In this document: piece after piece, positions 27,197 through 36,765 of the stretch
Numbering within the stretch: the stretch's first letter is position 1
Layout: each line of letters starts with the position of its first letter
Source: Leeuwenhoekiella aestuarii
GTDB taxonomy: Bacteria > Bacteroidota > Bacteroidia > Flavobacteriales > Flavobacteriaceae
Assembly: GCF_004104055.1 (NCBI RefSeq)
Contig: NZ_QOVJ01000004.1
Span: 248,001-312,000, forward strand
DNA: 64,000 bases
Direction: 5' to 3'
The notes under the pieces: model-generated
What the model saw: only the letters and a program-made list of their open reading frames with translations
Databases searched by the model: none
What the model was told of the DNA's origin: nothing
Position numbers and translations under genes: made by a program

Positions 27197-28825
27197 TTAC
27201 CAACCCGGGTTCTGTGTTAGATTAGGATTGATAAGGCGCTCATCTCTTGGAATTGGCCACAAATAATGTCTTGAGGGATCAAAAGTTCTTAAATTAACCC
27301 GAAGATATCCATCATCTATATCATCTGGTCCAAACTGCGCACCATGAGCATAACCGTTTAAAACATCTTCTGCTGTTTTCCATCTGCGGATATCAAAAAT
27401 GCGTAAACCTTCCATTGCCAATTCTACGCGTCTTTCATTTCTGATCTCTGTACGCATCTGTTGCTCACTTAACTCTGATGGATAGGTTAATGCCGCTGGA
27501 TCTGTAAAGCCTGCACGCGACCTTAATAAACCTATCGTATCATCCCAAATCGTTTCAGAAAATTCTCCCATTTCAAGTTTTGCTTCAGCATACATAAGCA
27601 ACACATCTGCATAACGTATGAGCATTAAATTTGTGCTGATAGCGATACCCGCCTCGTGGTTTGGATCAAAATATTTACGCACATAATATCCAGTAGAAGT
27701 CGTTGATCCTCCTGGAGCGTACTCATCTGTATTATCATCACTGGGGTCTGAACCTGGTTCTATATAAATTGTAGAGGTACCATCAAGATCCTGCCATTCA
27801 TAATTGTTATAGACTACTGTTGCTGTTAATCGCGGATCGCGATTTTCATAAGGATTATCTTCATCAAAATCAGAACCGGTTTCTTGAATATCCTGACCGT
27901 TGATCATTTTATAACTATCTACCAGCTCCTGAGTTGGAGCAAGAGCATTTACCCGACCCCCGACTGAAATAGGTATCATATCAAAAAGTTCACCCCAGGT
28001 TCTATTTATTGGTGCGTATTGTAGACTTAAAATATCTTCTGAACTGAATTGATTTTGAGCTGAAAATAATTCCGAATACGAATTGAATAATCCATAATCA
28101 CCAACACTTCCATTCATAATCATTTCACAATACGATGCAGCCTGAGACCAGTTACCTTCGTACAAATGAATTCTTGCTAAAAAGCCAGCCACAGCCCCGC
28201 GACTAATTTTACCCCTCTCTCCTTCGGTATAATCAGATTTTACCGGAAGGTCATCTAAAATATCTGTAAGCTCTGCAATAACAAATTGAAGAACTTCAGC
28301 TCTAGGTGTTCTGGTTATAGTTTGCGCCTCTTCAATAGAGGGATCACTTTCCAATAAAGGAATATCGCCAAACCAAGTCATCAAGTAAAAATGCTGCCAG
28401 GCTCTTAAAAATCGAGCTTCAGCAATCATTCTGGCTTTAATATCTTCGTCCATATCAGATATCCGATCAATATTTGCCAAAATAAGATTGGTGGTCTTTA
28501 TTCCTCCGTAGCGCTGGTCCCATTCAGACTGCATTCTTCCTAAAGAAGAATCATAGGTACCCGAAGCTATTGACGCAGCTCCTGCGTTATCACCTCTTCC
28601 GTTATAGGCATTATCAGATAAGCCTTCATTATAAATAAAGTGACTGCTACTCATCATCTGAGAATACGCTGTATTCAGAAATGTCTGTGCCTTCTGGGTT
28701 GATGTCCAGTAGGTCTCATCTGTAAATGTATTTTCTGGTACAAGGTCTAGCTTTTCACAATTTGTAAAAACTAAAGCCAAGCAAAGACCAAAAATTATTC
28801 TGTAGTTATTTGTCTTCATTTTCAT
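27197..28825 (-). CDS. SusD/RagB-family lipoprotein of the mannan SusCD pair
   Basis: A 542-residue SusD homologue. The signal ends LALVFTNC with 'EKLDLVPENTFTDETYW' right after the lipid anchor. The C-terminal family marks are MLIRYADVLLMYAEAKLEMGE, RNERRVELAMEGLRIFDIRRWK and the closing RDERLINPNLTQNPGW. It begins seven bases after its SusC partner ends, and the unit continues with the SusE-like protein and GH76. It should bind mannan fragments made by GH76 at the cell surface and pass them into the SusC barrel. Confidence 0.95.
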   Translation of the reverse strand: MKMKTNNYRIIFGLCLALVFTNCEKLDLVPENTFTDETYWTSTQKAQTFLNTAYSQMMSSSHFIYNEGLSDNAYNGRGDNAGAASIASGTYDSSLGRMQSEWDQRYGGIKTTNLILANIDRISDMDEDIKARMIAEARFLRAWQHFYLMTWFGDIPLLESDPSIEEAQTITRTPRAEVLQFVIAELTDILDDLPVKSDYTEGERGKISRGAVAGFLARIHLYEGNWSQAASYCEMIMNGSVGDYGLFNSYSELFSAQNQFSSEDILSLQYAPINRTWGELFDMIPISVGGRVNALAPTQELVDSYKMINGQDIQETGSDFDEDNPYENRDPRLTATVVYNNYEWQDLDGTSTIYIEPGSDPSDDNTDEYAPGGSTTSTGYYVRKYFDPNHEAGIAISTNLMLIRYADVLLMYAEAKLEMGEFSETIWDDTIGLLRSRAGFTDPAALTYPSELSEQQMRTEIRNERRVELAMEGLRIFDIRRWKTAEDVLNGYAHGAQFGPDDIDDGYLRVNLRTFDPSRHYLWPIPRDERLINPNLTQNPGW

Positions 28826-28832
28826 TGCTTTT

Positions 28833-31800
28833 TTAAAAAGTAATATCCAGTCCTAATCCATAGTAAATCAACGTTGGGTATGCTCTTGCGCTATTAGCCC
28901 CTCCGTTATTCAAGTTCGAATCAAACTCAGAAAGCTCAGGATCTAACCAGTCTGTTTTTGCCAGAGTAAGCAAATTGCTACCTGACACGTAAAACCGCAC
29001 TTTATTTAAACCCATTGCCTCTGTACTTGTTTTTGGGATAGTGTATCCCAACTGTAAGTTCTTTAAACGTGCATAAGCTCCGTCATAGAGGTACATATCT
29101 GATCCTCTTCTAAAATTGTTGGTATTAGACTGTGTACCATTATTAGCTAACCTAGGATAATAAGCGTCTGTGTTTTGAGGCGTCCAATAATCAAGTTGGT
29201 GTGTGTACATAGTCGCTCCATAATTAAAATGAAAAGGTTCTACCTGTTCTCCACGAACCATCATTGTACGCTTACCTACTCCCTGAACAAAGACGCTCAG
29301 ATCGAATCCTTTAACCTCAACATTATAAGTTAATCCAAAAGTGTATCGTGGAAATGGATTACCAAAAATGAACTTATCATCATCATCAATAACACCATCT
29401 TCATTAAGGTCAACATATTTATTATCTCCCGGAACCGGAGATAAGCCTACCGGTACAGCACTGTTCTCAATCTCATTAAAACTTTGAAAAATACCTTCAC
29501 GCTTGAGCCCTACATAAGATCTAAAAGGGACACCTTCTCTCAGTATAACTTGTAACTCCTCTACTCCGGTAAGAATTTCATTTCCTTGAAACTCGAGCAC
29601 TTCATTTTGAGTATCTCCAATATTTGCTGTAAGGGTATGACTAAACAGCTTTCCGGTATGGCGATAGGTAGCAGATAATTCCCACCCATAACTTTTAACT
29701 TTACCGGCATTAAAATCTGGAAGACCTGTACCATAAACCCCGGGAACCGCTGGAGCTACCAGAATATCTGATGTGATTTTATTAAACCAATCAAAAGTGA
29801 CAAACAAGGATTTATTAAAGAAGTCAAGATCTACAGCCAGGTTTAATGTTGCTGCGCGTTCCCATTGTAAATCAGGATTGGCAAAATTAAAACCAGTACC
29901 GCTTACTGCAGCGTTATTATATGCGTAAGCATTCTGGAAGGTGAAATAAGTCGTCTGATATTGAAAATTTCCTACATTCTGATTTCCTAAAACTCCGTAA
30001 GAACCTCTGAATCTAACCCCTCCCCATTTATCTTTATAATCTTGCAGGAAATCTTCATTAGTCACATTATAAATAAGTGATGCAGAAGGAAAGAAACCCC
30101 ATCTTAGGTCTTTTCTGAATTTTGAAGACCCATCATATCTAAAACTAAACTCTGCTGTATACCGGTTATCAAATGTGTAAGAAGCTCGACCAAAAGCTGA
30201 ATTTAAACTGTTCTTTGAAGAACTCTGGTTAGAATTATATGAACCTTCTTCTATAGTTGTTTCGCTAGTAGGAGTTCCTAAATCAGGGTCTGTATTAATT
30301 CTAAAAATACCTATCCCGCGATCGCTGTGATTTTCATTAGACACACCTAATAAAACATTTATATCATGTTTGTCTGCAAACGTATTATTGTATTCTGCTA
30401 AAAACTGTGTGTTTAAATCTAAACTCTTACGCATTTCATCACGCGTATTTCTGTTTTCACCATATACTCCTCCAGGAACAAAATCTACACGGGTAGTTCT
30501 CGCGTATAGAGAATTGTTGTAAAGTCTTCCTCCAAAAACCCCTCGTATTTTAAATTTATCTGTGATTGCATATTGCAATGACAGTGATCCAAACAAATCA
30601 TCGTTATCATAATGTCTAAATCCACCTTGCTCTAAAACCCCTAAAGGATTGAATTGTCCCAAAACATCATTGGTTAAATAATTGCCCTCTTCATCTTTTT
30701 GTGTGTAATATAAAGGCGTTCTAAATGCATCCACCATTAACGTACTGGTATTAAAAGAATGATCTTTGATTTTCTGTTTAGCATAAGATAATGTGGTTTC
30801 TATTCTAAACTTCTCAAACTCGCTGGTCAGATTTACTCTGTAATTGTAACGTTGCAACCCTTTTGAAGGACCAACAAAAATGTTTTTTTCATCAGTATAG
30901 CCCAGAGAAACTCTATAGGTTGTATTCTCGTTTCCACCAGAGATTGCTAAACTGTGATTCTGTTGTAAAGCTTCCTGCACGATTTCTTCTGCAAACCATT
31001 CTTCAGAACCATCTTCCTGAAGCTGTCTGATACGTTCCGGAGAAAAAACAGCGCTGCTTACGCCATCAGAATTAAAAGCAGCTTCATTTCTTAAGATTGC
31101 ATTTTCAAAACCTTCTACCGGTTTTGTAAAGAATTGTGGATTGTTAATTCCGCTAAGACCATTATACTGTATAGTCATAGCACGCCCTTTTTTACCTTTT
31201 TTAGTTGTAATTAAAACCACCCCATTATTTGCACGCGAACCATATATTGCTGCACTACCCGCATCTTTTAAAACTGATACACTTTCAATATCAGATGGGT
31301 TGAGTGAATTAAGATCTCCACCTACTATACCATCAATTACGATAAGCGGACTATTATTTCCTAGTGTACTAATACCCCTAATGTTAATATTGAGTCCTGC
31401 TCCTGGTTCAGAATTACGTTGCTGTATAACAAGCCCCGGAGATTTACCCTGTAAAGATTGTGTAACATTAGCTGAAGAACGCCCTTCAAAATCCTGAGCA
31501 CTAACCTGATCTACAGCTCCTGCAACTTTTGAACGCACTTGAGTACCATAACCCACTACCACCACTTCATCTAAAGCAGCTACATCATCTTTTAGAGATA
31601 CATCGATTGAGTTTCTAGCCCCCACTACTTCCTCAATCGTTTTCATTCCTACATATGAAAAGACGAGCACACTCTCTGCACTTGCTAAGGTAAGCGAGTA
31701 ATTTCCGTCAAAATCTGTCTGAACTCCGTTGTTGACCCCTTTTTCAATTACAGTTACACCCGGTAAAGGCAAACCGTTTGAATCACTCACCACCCCTGAA

Positions 31801-31934
31801 ACCGTTATTTCTTGAGCTTGAGCAGCAGCATTCAGAAATAGAAATACAAGAAAAATCCAGTTAAAGCTCTTGGTCAAAAGCTGTCGAGCAACTCTCTTTT
31901 GCCAAAAGATCTGGTAGAATAGTTGTTTTTTCAT
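28833..31934 (-). CDS. SusC/RagA-family TonB-dependent transporter (mannan pair)
   Basis: A 1033-residue outer-membrane receptor. A long signal region (about residues 1-41, ending AAAQAQE) is followed by a carboxypeptidase-regulatory-like domain ('VSGVVSDSNGLPLPGVTVIEKG' to 'FSYVGMKTIEEVVG'). Then comes a TonB-box/plug start ALDEVVVVGYGTQ, the plug block PLIVIDGIVGGDLNSLNPSDIESVSVLKDAGSAAIYGSRANNGVVLITTKKGK, and a 22-strand barrel ending LGLDITF. This is the energy-coupled importer for large mannan oligosaccharides. Upstream is the only gap over 300 bases, holding a shared operator and a second palindrome. It is first in a four-gene unit with GH76. Confidence 0.96.
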   Translation of the reverse strand: MKKQLFYQIFWQKRVARQLLTKSFNWIFLVFLFLNAAAQAQEITVSGVVSDSNGLPLPGVTVIEKGVNNGVQTDFDGNYSLTLASAESVLVFSYVGMKTIEEVVGARNSIDVSLKDDVAALDEVVVVGYGTQVRSKVAGAVDQVSAQDFEGRSSANVTQSLQGKSPGLVIQQRNSEPGAGLNINIRGISTLGNNSPLIVIDGIVGGDLNSLNPSDIESVSVLKDAGSAAIYGSRANNGVVLITTKKGKKGRAMTIQYNGLSGINNPQFFTKPVEGFENAILRNEAAFNSDGVSSAVFSPERIRQLQEDGSEEWFAEEIVQEALQQNHSLAISGGNENTTYRVSLGYTDEKNIFVGPSKGLQRYNYRVNLTSEFEKFRIETTLSYAKQKIKDHSFNTSTLMVDAFRTPLYYTQKDEEGNYLTNDVLGQFNPLGVLEQGGFRHYDNDDLFGSLSLQYAITDKFKIRGVFGGRLYNNSLYARTTRVDFVPGGVYGENRNTRDEMRKSLDLNTQFLAEYNNTFADKHDINVLLGVSNENHSDRGIGIFRINTDPDLGTPTSETTIEEGSYNSNQSSSKNSLNSAFGRASYTFDNRYTAEFSFRYDGSSKFRKDLRWGFFPSASLIYNVTNEDFLQDYKDKWGGVRFRGSYGVLGNQNVGNFQYQTTYFTFQNAYAYNNAAVSGTGFNFANPDLQWERAATLNLAVDLDFFNKSLFVTFDWFNKITSDILVAPAVPGVYGTGLPDFNAGKVKSYGWELSATYRHTGKLFSHTLTANIGDTQNEVLEFQGNEILTGVEELQVILREGVPFRSYVGLKREGIFQSFNEIENSAVPVGLSPVPGDNKYVDLNEDGVIDDDDKFIFGNPFPRYTFGLTYNVEVKGFDLSVFVQGVGKRTMMVRGEQVEPFHFNYGATMYTHQLDYWTPQNTDAYYPRLANNGTQSNTNNFRRGSDMYLYDGAYARLKNLQLGYTIPKTSTEAMGLNKVRFYVSGSNLLTLAKTDWLDPELSEFDSNLNNGGANSARAYPTLIYYGLGLDITF

Positions 31935-32044
31935 GAATTGTTATTTGTTAATTAAATCTTATTACATCGTTGTAGCAAATATGACAAAACGATATATCTT
32001 TTGTTTCTATAAAATACTACTAGTAAAGCAGTTTGATCTATAAT

Positions 32045-32068
32045 GTTATAATGTTCTAACATTATAAC
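32045..32068. promoter_or_regulatory. 24-base palindrome upstream of SusC
   Basis: Perfect 11-base arms GTTATAATGTT (32045-32055) and AACATTATAAC (32058-32068) with a two-base centre. The centre is too tight for an RNA hairpin unless the stem opens, so a dimeric-protein operator is the better reading. It lies 8 bases from the shared operator; I saw no second copy in this window. Confidence 0.55.
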
Positions 32069-32076
32069 AAATATAA

Positions 32077-32088
32077 TAAAACGTTTTA
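32077..32088. promoter_or_regulatory. Palindromic operator TAAAACGTTTTA (copy 4)
   Basis: A perfect 12-base palindrome, 142 bases before the mannan SusC start and 8 bases from the 24-base palindrome at 32045-32068. Confidence 0.75.
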
Positions 32089-32264
32089 CTTATGCAATAA
32101 TCTTGTTATGTTTTTGATTACTTAGACTATTGTTAAAAATTATTTTCTCTTTTAGATCGAGGTTATTACCCATAATCAATTCTAGAACTCATATCATGAA
32201 TTTTAAGAATTAATCTTTTGTAAAGCTGGATAATGCTGGACATAACTATTGAATTTTAATAGTT

Positions 32265-34613
32265 TTACTTAAACCATTCTTCATTAGGTTCAGAACCCAA
32301 GCTATACTCAATATCAGTTCCTCCTTTAAGCTTTTCTAGACTTATACTATTTGTATGATAGGCTTCCTCATCAACCATAACCGATTGTATATAATAATTA
32401 TCTTCTAGATTATTTTTAGCTTCAATACTAACCGTGCTTCCCCATCCTGTAGTAATTTCAACTTTATCAAATATCGGACTGGTTAGCTGAAATGAAGGAT
32501 TGATCTCAACGAGCCCCTTAACATCAAACAGCCCTATTGCTGCCATATTATACCAAGCGCCTAATTGCCCCTGGTCTTCATCTTGCCCATAACCATAACC
32601 GTGTATAGGTTCAACACCATAAAATCCATCACATATTTTTCGAATCCATTTTTGGGTTAGCCAAGGTGAGTCTGTATAATTAAACAGGTATGCGATATGC
32701 AAATTGGGCTGATTACCCTGATTGTATAAATAATTCAGTCCGGCAAATGCATCTATATTCTCTCCTCCAAATTTTGTTTTTTCTGAAACCGTAAATATGG
32801 AATCAAGTCTTTTAACAAATTTCTCTTCTCCCATTATCTCTACGAGCTCTTCAGGCTGATGGGGTACGTAAAAAGTATATTGCCAGGCATTCCCTTCCTG
32901 ATAACCTATCCACGGAGCGAAAGGATCAAAATTTGATAAAAAGTCTCCATTAGCATCTTTAGGTCTTATAAAATCACTCTCTTCATCATATAAATTTTTC
33001 CAGTTTTCAGAAAGCTTCATCAATTCTTCATACTCCTTTTCTTTACCTAATGCCTTCGCAAATTGGGCTACTGCATAAGAGCTATAGCAGTATTCTAGCG
33101 TATGGGAAACAGAAAAAGCTGAACCCTCAGGAGAAGTACCTCTCCCCTCAACATACGTTATGTAACCATCCTCAACAAAACCCTTTAAATCGGTTTTACC
33201 AGCACCTTCAATACGATCTTTATAACGTACCTCATTCTCATAAGCAGCTTTAAAAGCAAGCTCTACATCATAATCTCTAATTCCTGCCTGATATGCTGAA
33301 GCGATGATTAGACTAACAAAGTTTGTTCCTACTCCAGAAACAAAACGGGAGTTTGCCAAACCGTCTCCTAACCAGCCTGAGTTTTTATACACTGCCAAAT
33401 GGGTTTGGACCAGATCATTGTAATATTCAGGCCAGACCAACGTCCACAATTGTGTTAGATTCCAGAAAGCTCCCCAAATTGCATCAGTATTGTAAAAGTT
33501 GAATTCTGGATCTCCATCCTCATCAAGAGGAATCTGACCAATGCTTCCGTCATTTTCAGGAAACTGCCCGTTTACATCACCTGCAAGTCCTCTTCCTAAT
33601 AATGCATGAAAAAGACCAGTATAAAACTTGGTTTTATTAGTTGAAGAAGAATCAGTAATCTTAATTTTCGATAGTTCATTCTCCCAAGTTGATGTAGCCT
33701 GTGATAATGCATCATCAAATGTCATATCCTTTGCTTCAGCATTCAGGTTTTCTTGTGCATTTTCTATTGAAGTAAAAGAGAATCCTGCTTTAATTTCAAT
33801 CTCTTCATTTTCTTTGGTTTCAAAGCGCAGATAAAGCCCTACACCTTCTCCCTTATTCTTAAGCTCATTTTTAAATTGCTTCTCGTGTAAAAAAGTACCG
33901 GCTTCAACAGGTTTTTTATTCACCTCTCCAGATACAAACATTTTTACCTCAGCACCTTCCTGATACTTCTGTACATATTTAGGGTAAGTTGTAACCCAGC
34001 CATTAAATGTCTGGTTTTCTGCATCATATTCAACAGCAGCATCCTTAACATCCCCACTCTCCCCCAATTCATTACCTATATCAAGTATTACATATGAACT
34101 ATCGCTTTTTGGATAGGTATATTTATGAAAGCCTACACGTTTAGTTGCCGTTAATTCTGCAGTAACCTCATAATCTTTAAGGTTAACCTTATAATATCCG
34201 GGACGAGCAACTTCTTCTTCTCTGTCAAATCGCGAGCGATATCCTGTTTCTGGTTTATCTATTTCGCCGGGAACAGTTTGTAAATTTCCTGTTGTACCGG
34301 TGAACATAAAAGCACCTATCTGAAATTCGTGAAGATTAGCAAACCCCTCAATAGTATTATCTCTGGAGTCATAGCCTGTAGCTTCCCAGCCTTGTTCATT
34401 ACCCAGACTTCCGTTTGTAGAAGGTCCTAATTTTGCCATACCAAATGGCATGGAAGCTGGAGTATAAAAAAACCAGCGACTATGAGCTGTTCCTATATTA
34501 GGATCTACCCAGTTTAAAGGAGAATCCTTATCAATAAATCCTTGTTTTTCCTTTTTTGAAGTTTCACAAGAAACCAATAAAATGGCAACAGCAACTATGA
34601 CTAACTTATACAT
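32265..34613 (-). CDS. GH92 exo-alpha-mannosidase lipoprotein (paralogue E)
   Basis: A 782-residue GH92 enzyme. Its signal ends ILLVSC, so unlike the other GH92s here it has a clear lipobox. Early marks are 'PNIGTAHSRWFFYTPASMPFGMAKLGPSTNG', the acid block QEGNAWQYTFYVPHQ (Glu573), then QGNQPNLHIAYLFNYTDSPW and the base block GQDEDQGQLGAWY (Asp678/Asp680). Catalytic residues are therefore intact. It belongs to a divergent GH92 group with RWFFYTPA in place of GHTYPGA, implying another substrate. The start overlaps the end of the MFS gene by eight bases, so it is translationally tied to transport and phosphorylation functions. Confidence 0.91.
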   Translation of the reverse strand: MYKLVIVAVAILLVSCETSKKEKQGFIDKDSPLNWVDPNIGTAHSRWFFYTPASMPFGMAKLGPSTNGSLGNEQGWEATGYDSRDNTIEGFANLHEFQIGAFMFTGTTGNLQTVPGEIDKPETGYRSRFDREEEVARPGYYKVNLKDYEVTAELTATKRVGFHKYTYPKSDSSYVILDIGNELGESGDVKDAAVEYDAENQTFNGWVTTYPKYVQKYQEGAEVKMFVSGEVNKKPVEAGTFLHEKQFKNELKNKGEGVGLYLRFETKENEEIEIKAGFSFTSIENAQENLNAEAKDMTFDDALSQATSTWENELSKIKITDSSSTNKTKFYTGLFHALLGRGLAGDVNGQFPENDGSIGQIPLDEDGDPEFNFYNTDAIWGAFWNLTQLWTLVWPEYYNDLVQTHLAVYKNSGWLGDGLANSRFVSGVGTNFVSLIIASAYQAGIRDYDVELAFKAAYENEVRYKDRIEGAGKTDLKGFVEDGYITYVEGRGTSPEGSAFSVSHTLEYCYSSYAVAQFAKALGKEKEYEELMKLSENWKNLYDEESDFIRPKDANGDFLSNFDPFAPWIGYQEGNAWQYTFYVPHQPEELVEIMGEEKFVKRLDSIFTVSEKTKFGGENIDAFAGLNYLYNQGNQPNLHIAYLFNYTDSPWLTQKWIRKICDGFYGVEPIHGYGYGQDEDQGQLGAWYNMAAIGLFDVKGLVEINPSFQLTSPIFDKVEITTGWGSTVSIEAKNNLEDNYYIQSVMVDEEAYHTNSISLEKLKGGTDIEYSLGSEPNEEWFK

Positions 34614-35769
34614 TATTAATATTTTTTTTTATTATGAAGTAAGTAGCAAACACATAACCAGCGGCTATAACAAGCACTACAAAACTAAATTGAACACTAA
34701 AGAATTTATTTACTAAGCCCATAAGAGGTGGTATTACTGCTCCTCCCACTACTGCCATAATCATTAAACCTGATATCTCATTAGCCCGTTGCGGTATTCT
34801 ATTTACCGTAAGCGAAAAAATTAATGGAAATAGATTACCTGAACTGATACCTAACAAGAAGAGAAGTATATATGCTGTTGTACTGGAGGGTGCCAAAATT
34901 AGTCCTATGAGCAATACTGCGGTTAAAGAAGAGGACCAGTATAAAAATTTAAGGTTATCGATTTTAGAAAAAAGTATTGCTCCTAGAAATCGAGTGACCA
35001 TCAATGCTGTAAAATACAAACTGATACCAAGTGATGCTTGCTCCAGACCAATACCAAATCTCTGTGTTAGTAAATTCTGAATATTTGTATTTATCCCTAC
35101 ATCAAGTCCTACAATTAGAAAAATAGCTAAAACCATTGATGCTATAAAAGGTTCTTTTAAAAGGCTTAACGTAGATCTAAAAGTTGCTTTAAATGTTGAT
35201 GATGATTCTTTAACAGGTGTAATAACAAGCCATAAGCCCACAAACACTGAGGTAAAGCCATATACTAAAAAAACAAGTTTCCAATCATCATATTGAGCCA
35301 CAAAAAAGGTGACAATTACTGGCCCTAAAAGTGAACTTATAGCTTTTATAAATTGAGATAAACTCATGTAGCTCGAAAACTTTTCCTTGAGCACCACATC
35401 TTGTAACAGTGGATTTGAAGAAACCTGTATTATGGTATTCCCTATACCTAAGAACACAAAACAAACTAACAATACAGGGTAAGAATATTGTAGAAAAGGT
35501 AAAAACATTCCGAGCGATGTAAATAGTATTCCAAACAGTAAGACCTTTCTTTTACCAATATTGTGCTGCACCACACCAATAGGAATAGAAAGAATAAAAA
35601 ACCATATAAAAACCATTGAAGGTAATAATTGTGCCATCTCCGGTGAAAGGTCAAAATCTCGCTTTGCAAATCCTGTAGAAACCCCTACAATGTCAACAAA
35701 CCCCATTACTATATAGCACAACAGAACAGGAAGCATAACTCTAAAATTTACTTTTTTGTCATTCATCAC
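34606..35769 (-). CDS. MFS sugar transporter
   Basis: A 387-residue inner-membrane protein with about twelve hydrophobic segments and the MFS loop motif NIGKRKVLL after the second segment. Overall form suggests the sugar:proton symporter branch (FucP/NarK-like fold) seen in Bacteroidota sugar operons. It starts within the last four bases of the ROK kinase gene and overlaps GH92-E by eight bases at its end, so PMI-like, kinase, transporter and mannosidase form one tightly coupled unit. Mannose, or the sugar released by GH92-E, is the likely cargo; this is inferred from the neighbours. Confidence 0.87.
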   Translation of the reverse strand: MMNDKKVNFRVMLPVLLCYIVMGFVDIVGVSTGFAKRDFDLSPEMAQLLPSMVFIWFFILSIPIGVVQHNIGKRKVLLFGILFTSLGMFLPFLQYSYPVLLVCFVFLGIGNTIIQVSSNPLLQDVVLKEKFSSYMSLSQFIKAISSLLGPVIVTFFVAQYDDWKLVFLVYGFTSVFVGLWLVITPVKESSSTFKATFRSTLSLLKEPFIASMVLAIFLIVGLDVGINTNIQNLLTQRFGIGLEQASLGISLYFTALMVTRFLGAILFSKIDNLKFLYWSSSLTAVLLIGLILAPSSTTAYILLFLLGISSGNLFPLIFSLTVNRIPQRANEISGLMIMAVVGGAVIPPLMGLVNKFFSVQFSFVVLVIAAGYVFATYFIIKKNINNV

Positions 35770-36677
35770 ATCAACTTTAAAGTATCTTCAATTTTTTTAT
35801 AGAACATCTCGTCTAGTAAAAGTGCGCTTCCTATTATGGCTGCTTCTTCTCCAAATTCTGAAACATATATTTCTTCAAGAAAGCCGAGTTCTTTTTTTAA
35901 TGAATTACCAAAAACATCAAAAGCTCTAGAGATTTTGCCTCCCAAAACAAGGGTTTCTGCTTCAAACTCCTCCAAGTAAGGTTTTATAAAATCTCCTAAT
36001 TGGCTACCAAAATTTTCAAAAACAAGTTTAGCTTGATTATCTAGACCTACCTTATCATACAGCTCTTTAACATTTTTAATTTGTTCTCCTGTCATTTCCC
36101 TGTAAGCTTCAATTATACCACGTGTTGAAAACAACTCATCTGCAAGAACATTATTATAATATTGATTATAGAGATAACCACTATCTGGAACGTTTTCACC
36201 TTTTAAAATTGGCATTCCATTAATTGCAAAGCTTGCTCCCAGTCCTGTACCCAGTGTAATAGCAACAATTCTTTTATATGCTGAAGCTTTCCCTAAAGCA
36301 GCTTCAGCAATTGAAAATGCTGAAGCATCATTTATAAAACGTACCTGAGAAGGTTTCAGGTTGAGACTTTGAGCTATTTCTAATCGTAAGCTCACGTTAT
36401 ATAATGCTTGTAATTTATCTACTTCCTTTATTTTACTAATGCCCTTGTAATAATCAAAAGGTCCGGGTATCGCTAAACCAACACCAGCTATATTTCTATC
36501 TAAATGCGCTATCGATTCTTTTAGTGCGAGTAACCACGTTTTTAAAATCTCATCTTTTGTACCATGAGGATTTACTTTTTTATATGAAAAAGTCTCTTTC
36601 AGTAATTTTTTACTGGTGTGATCTAAAACACAGCAAGCAATATGACTCCCCCCTATATCTACCCCTAAACTTAACAT
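35766..36677 (-). CDS. ROK-family hexokinase-like protein
   Basis: A cytoplasmic 303-residue ROK protein. It has the phosphate motif VDIGGSHIACCVLD at the N-terminus, 'GLAIPGPFDY', the catalytic region FINDASAF, and ITLGTGLGASF. It lacks the zinc-binding cysteine cluster of standard ROK kinases: the corresponding region reads DSGYLYNQYYNN. It overlaps the MFS gene by four bases. With the PMI-like gene upstream it would turn imported mannose into mannose-6-phosphate and then fructose-6-phosphate. The other ROK gene in the window (16874-18016) also lacks the cluster. Confidence 0.86.
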   Translation of the reverse strand: MLSLGVDIGGSHIACCVLDHTSKKLLKETFSYKKVNPHGTKDEILKTWLLALKESIAHLDRNIAGVGLAIPGPFDYYKGISKIKEVDKLQALYNVSLRLEIAQSLNLKPSQVRFINDASAFSIAEAALGKASAYKRIVAITLGTGLGASFAINGMPILKGENVPDSGYLYNQYYNNVLADELFSTRGIIEAYREMTGEQIKNVKELYDKVGLDNQAKLVFENFGSQLGDFIKPYLEEFEAETLVLGGKISRAFDVFGNSLKKELGFLEEIYVSEFGEEAAIIGSALLLDEMFYKKIEDTLKLM

Positions 36678-36720
36678 GTGCTTTATACTTTGATTATTTT
36701 AAAGATTTGAAACGCTTTGT

Positions 36721-36751
36721 AATCATTAAGTCTCTAAGAGAAATAATGATT
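36721..36751. repeat. Intercistronic hairpin between PMI-like and ROK genes
   Basis: Eight-base arms AATCATTA/TAATGATT enclose an inner TCTC/GAGA pair. It lies in the 88-base gap of an otherwise overlapping operon. No T-run follows on the minus strand, so it more likely affects mRNA processing or stability than ends transcription. Confidence 0.45.
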
Positions 36752-36765
36752 CAATTGATATTTTT

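Larger units (their letters stand above)
31935..32264. other. Regulatory intergenic region before the mannan SusC gene
   Basis: A 330-base AT-rich gap between the GH92-E stop (32265) and the SusC start (31934). It holds a perfect shared operator and, just beside it, an 11-base-arm palindrome (both listed separately). The remainder is AT-rich leader without a credible gene. Its length and content suggest the main controlled promoter of the SusC-SusD-SusE-GH76 unit. Confidence 0.7.
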
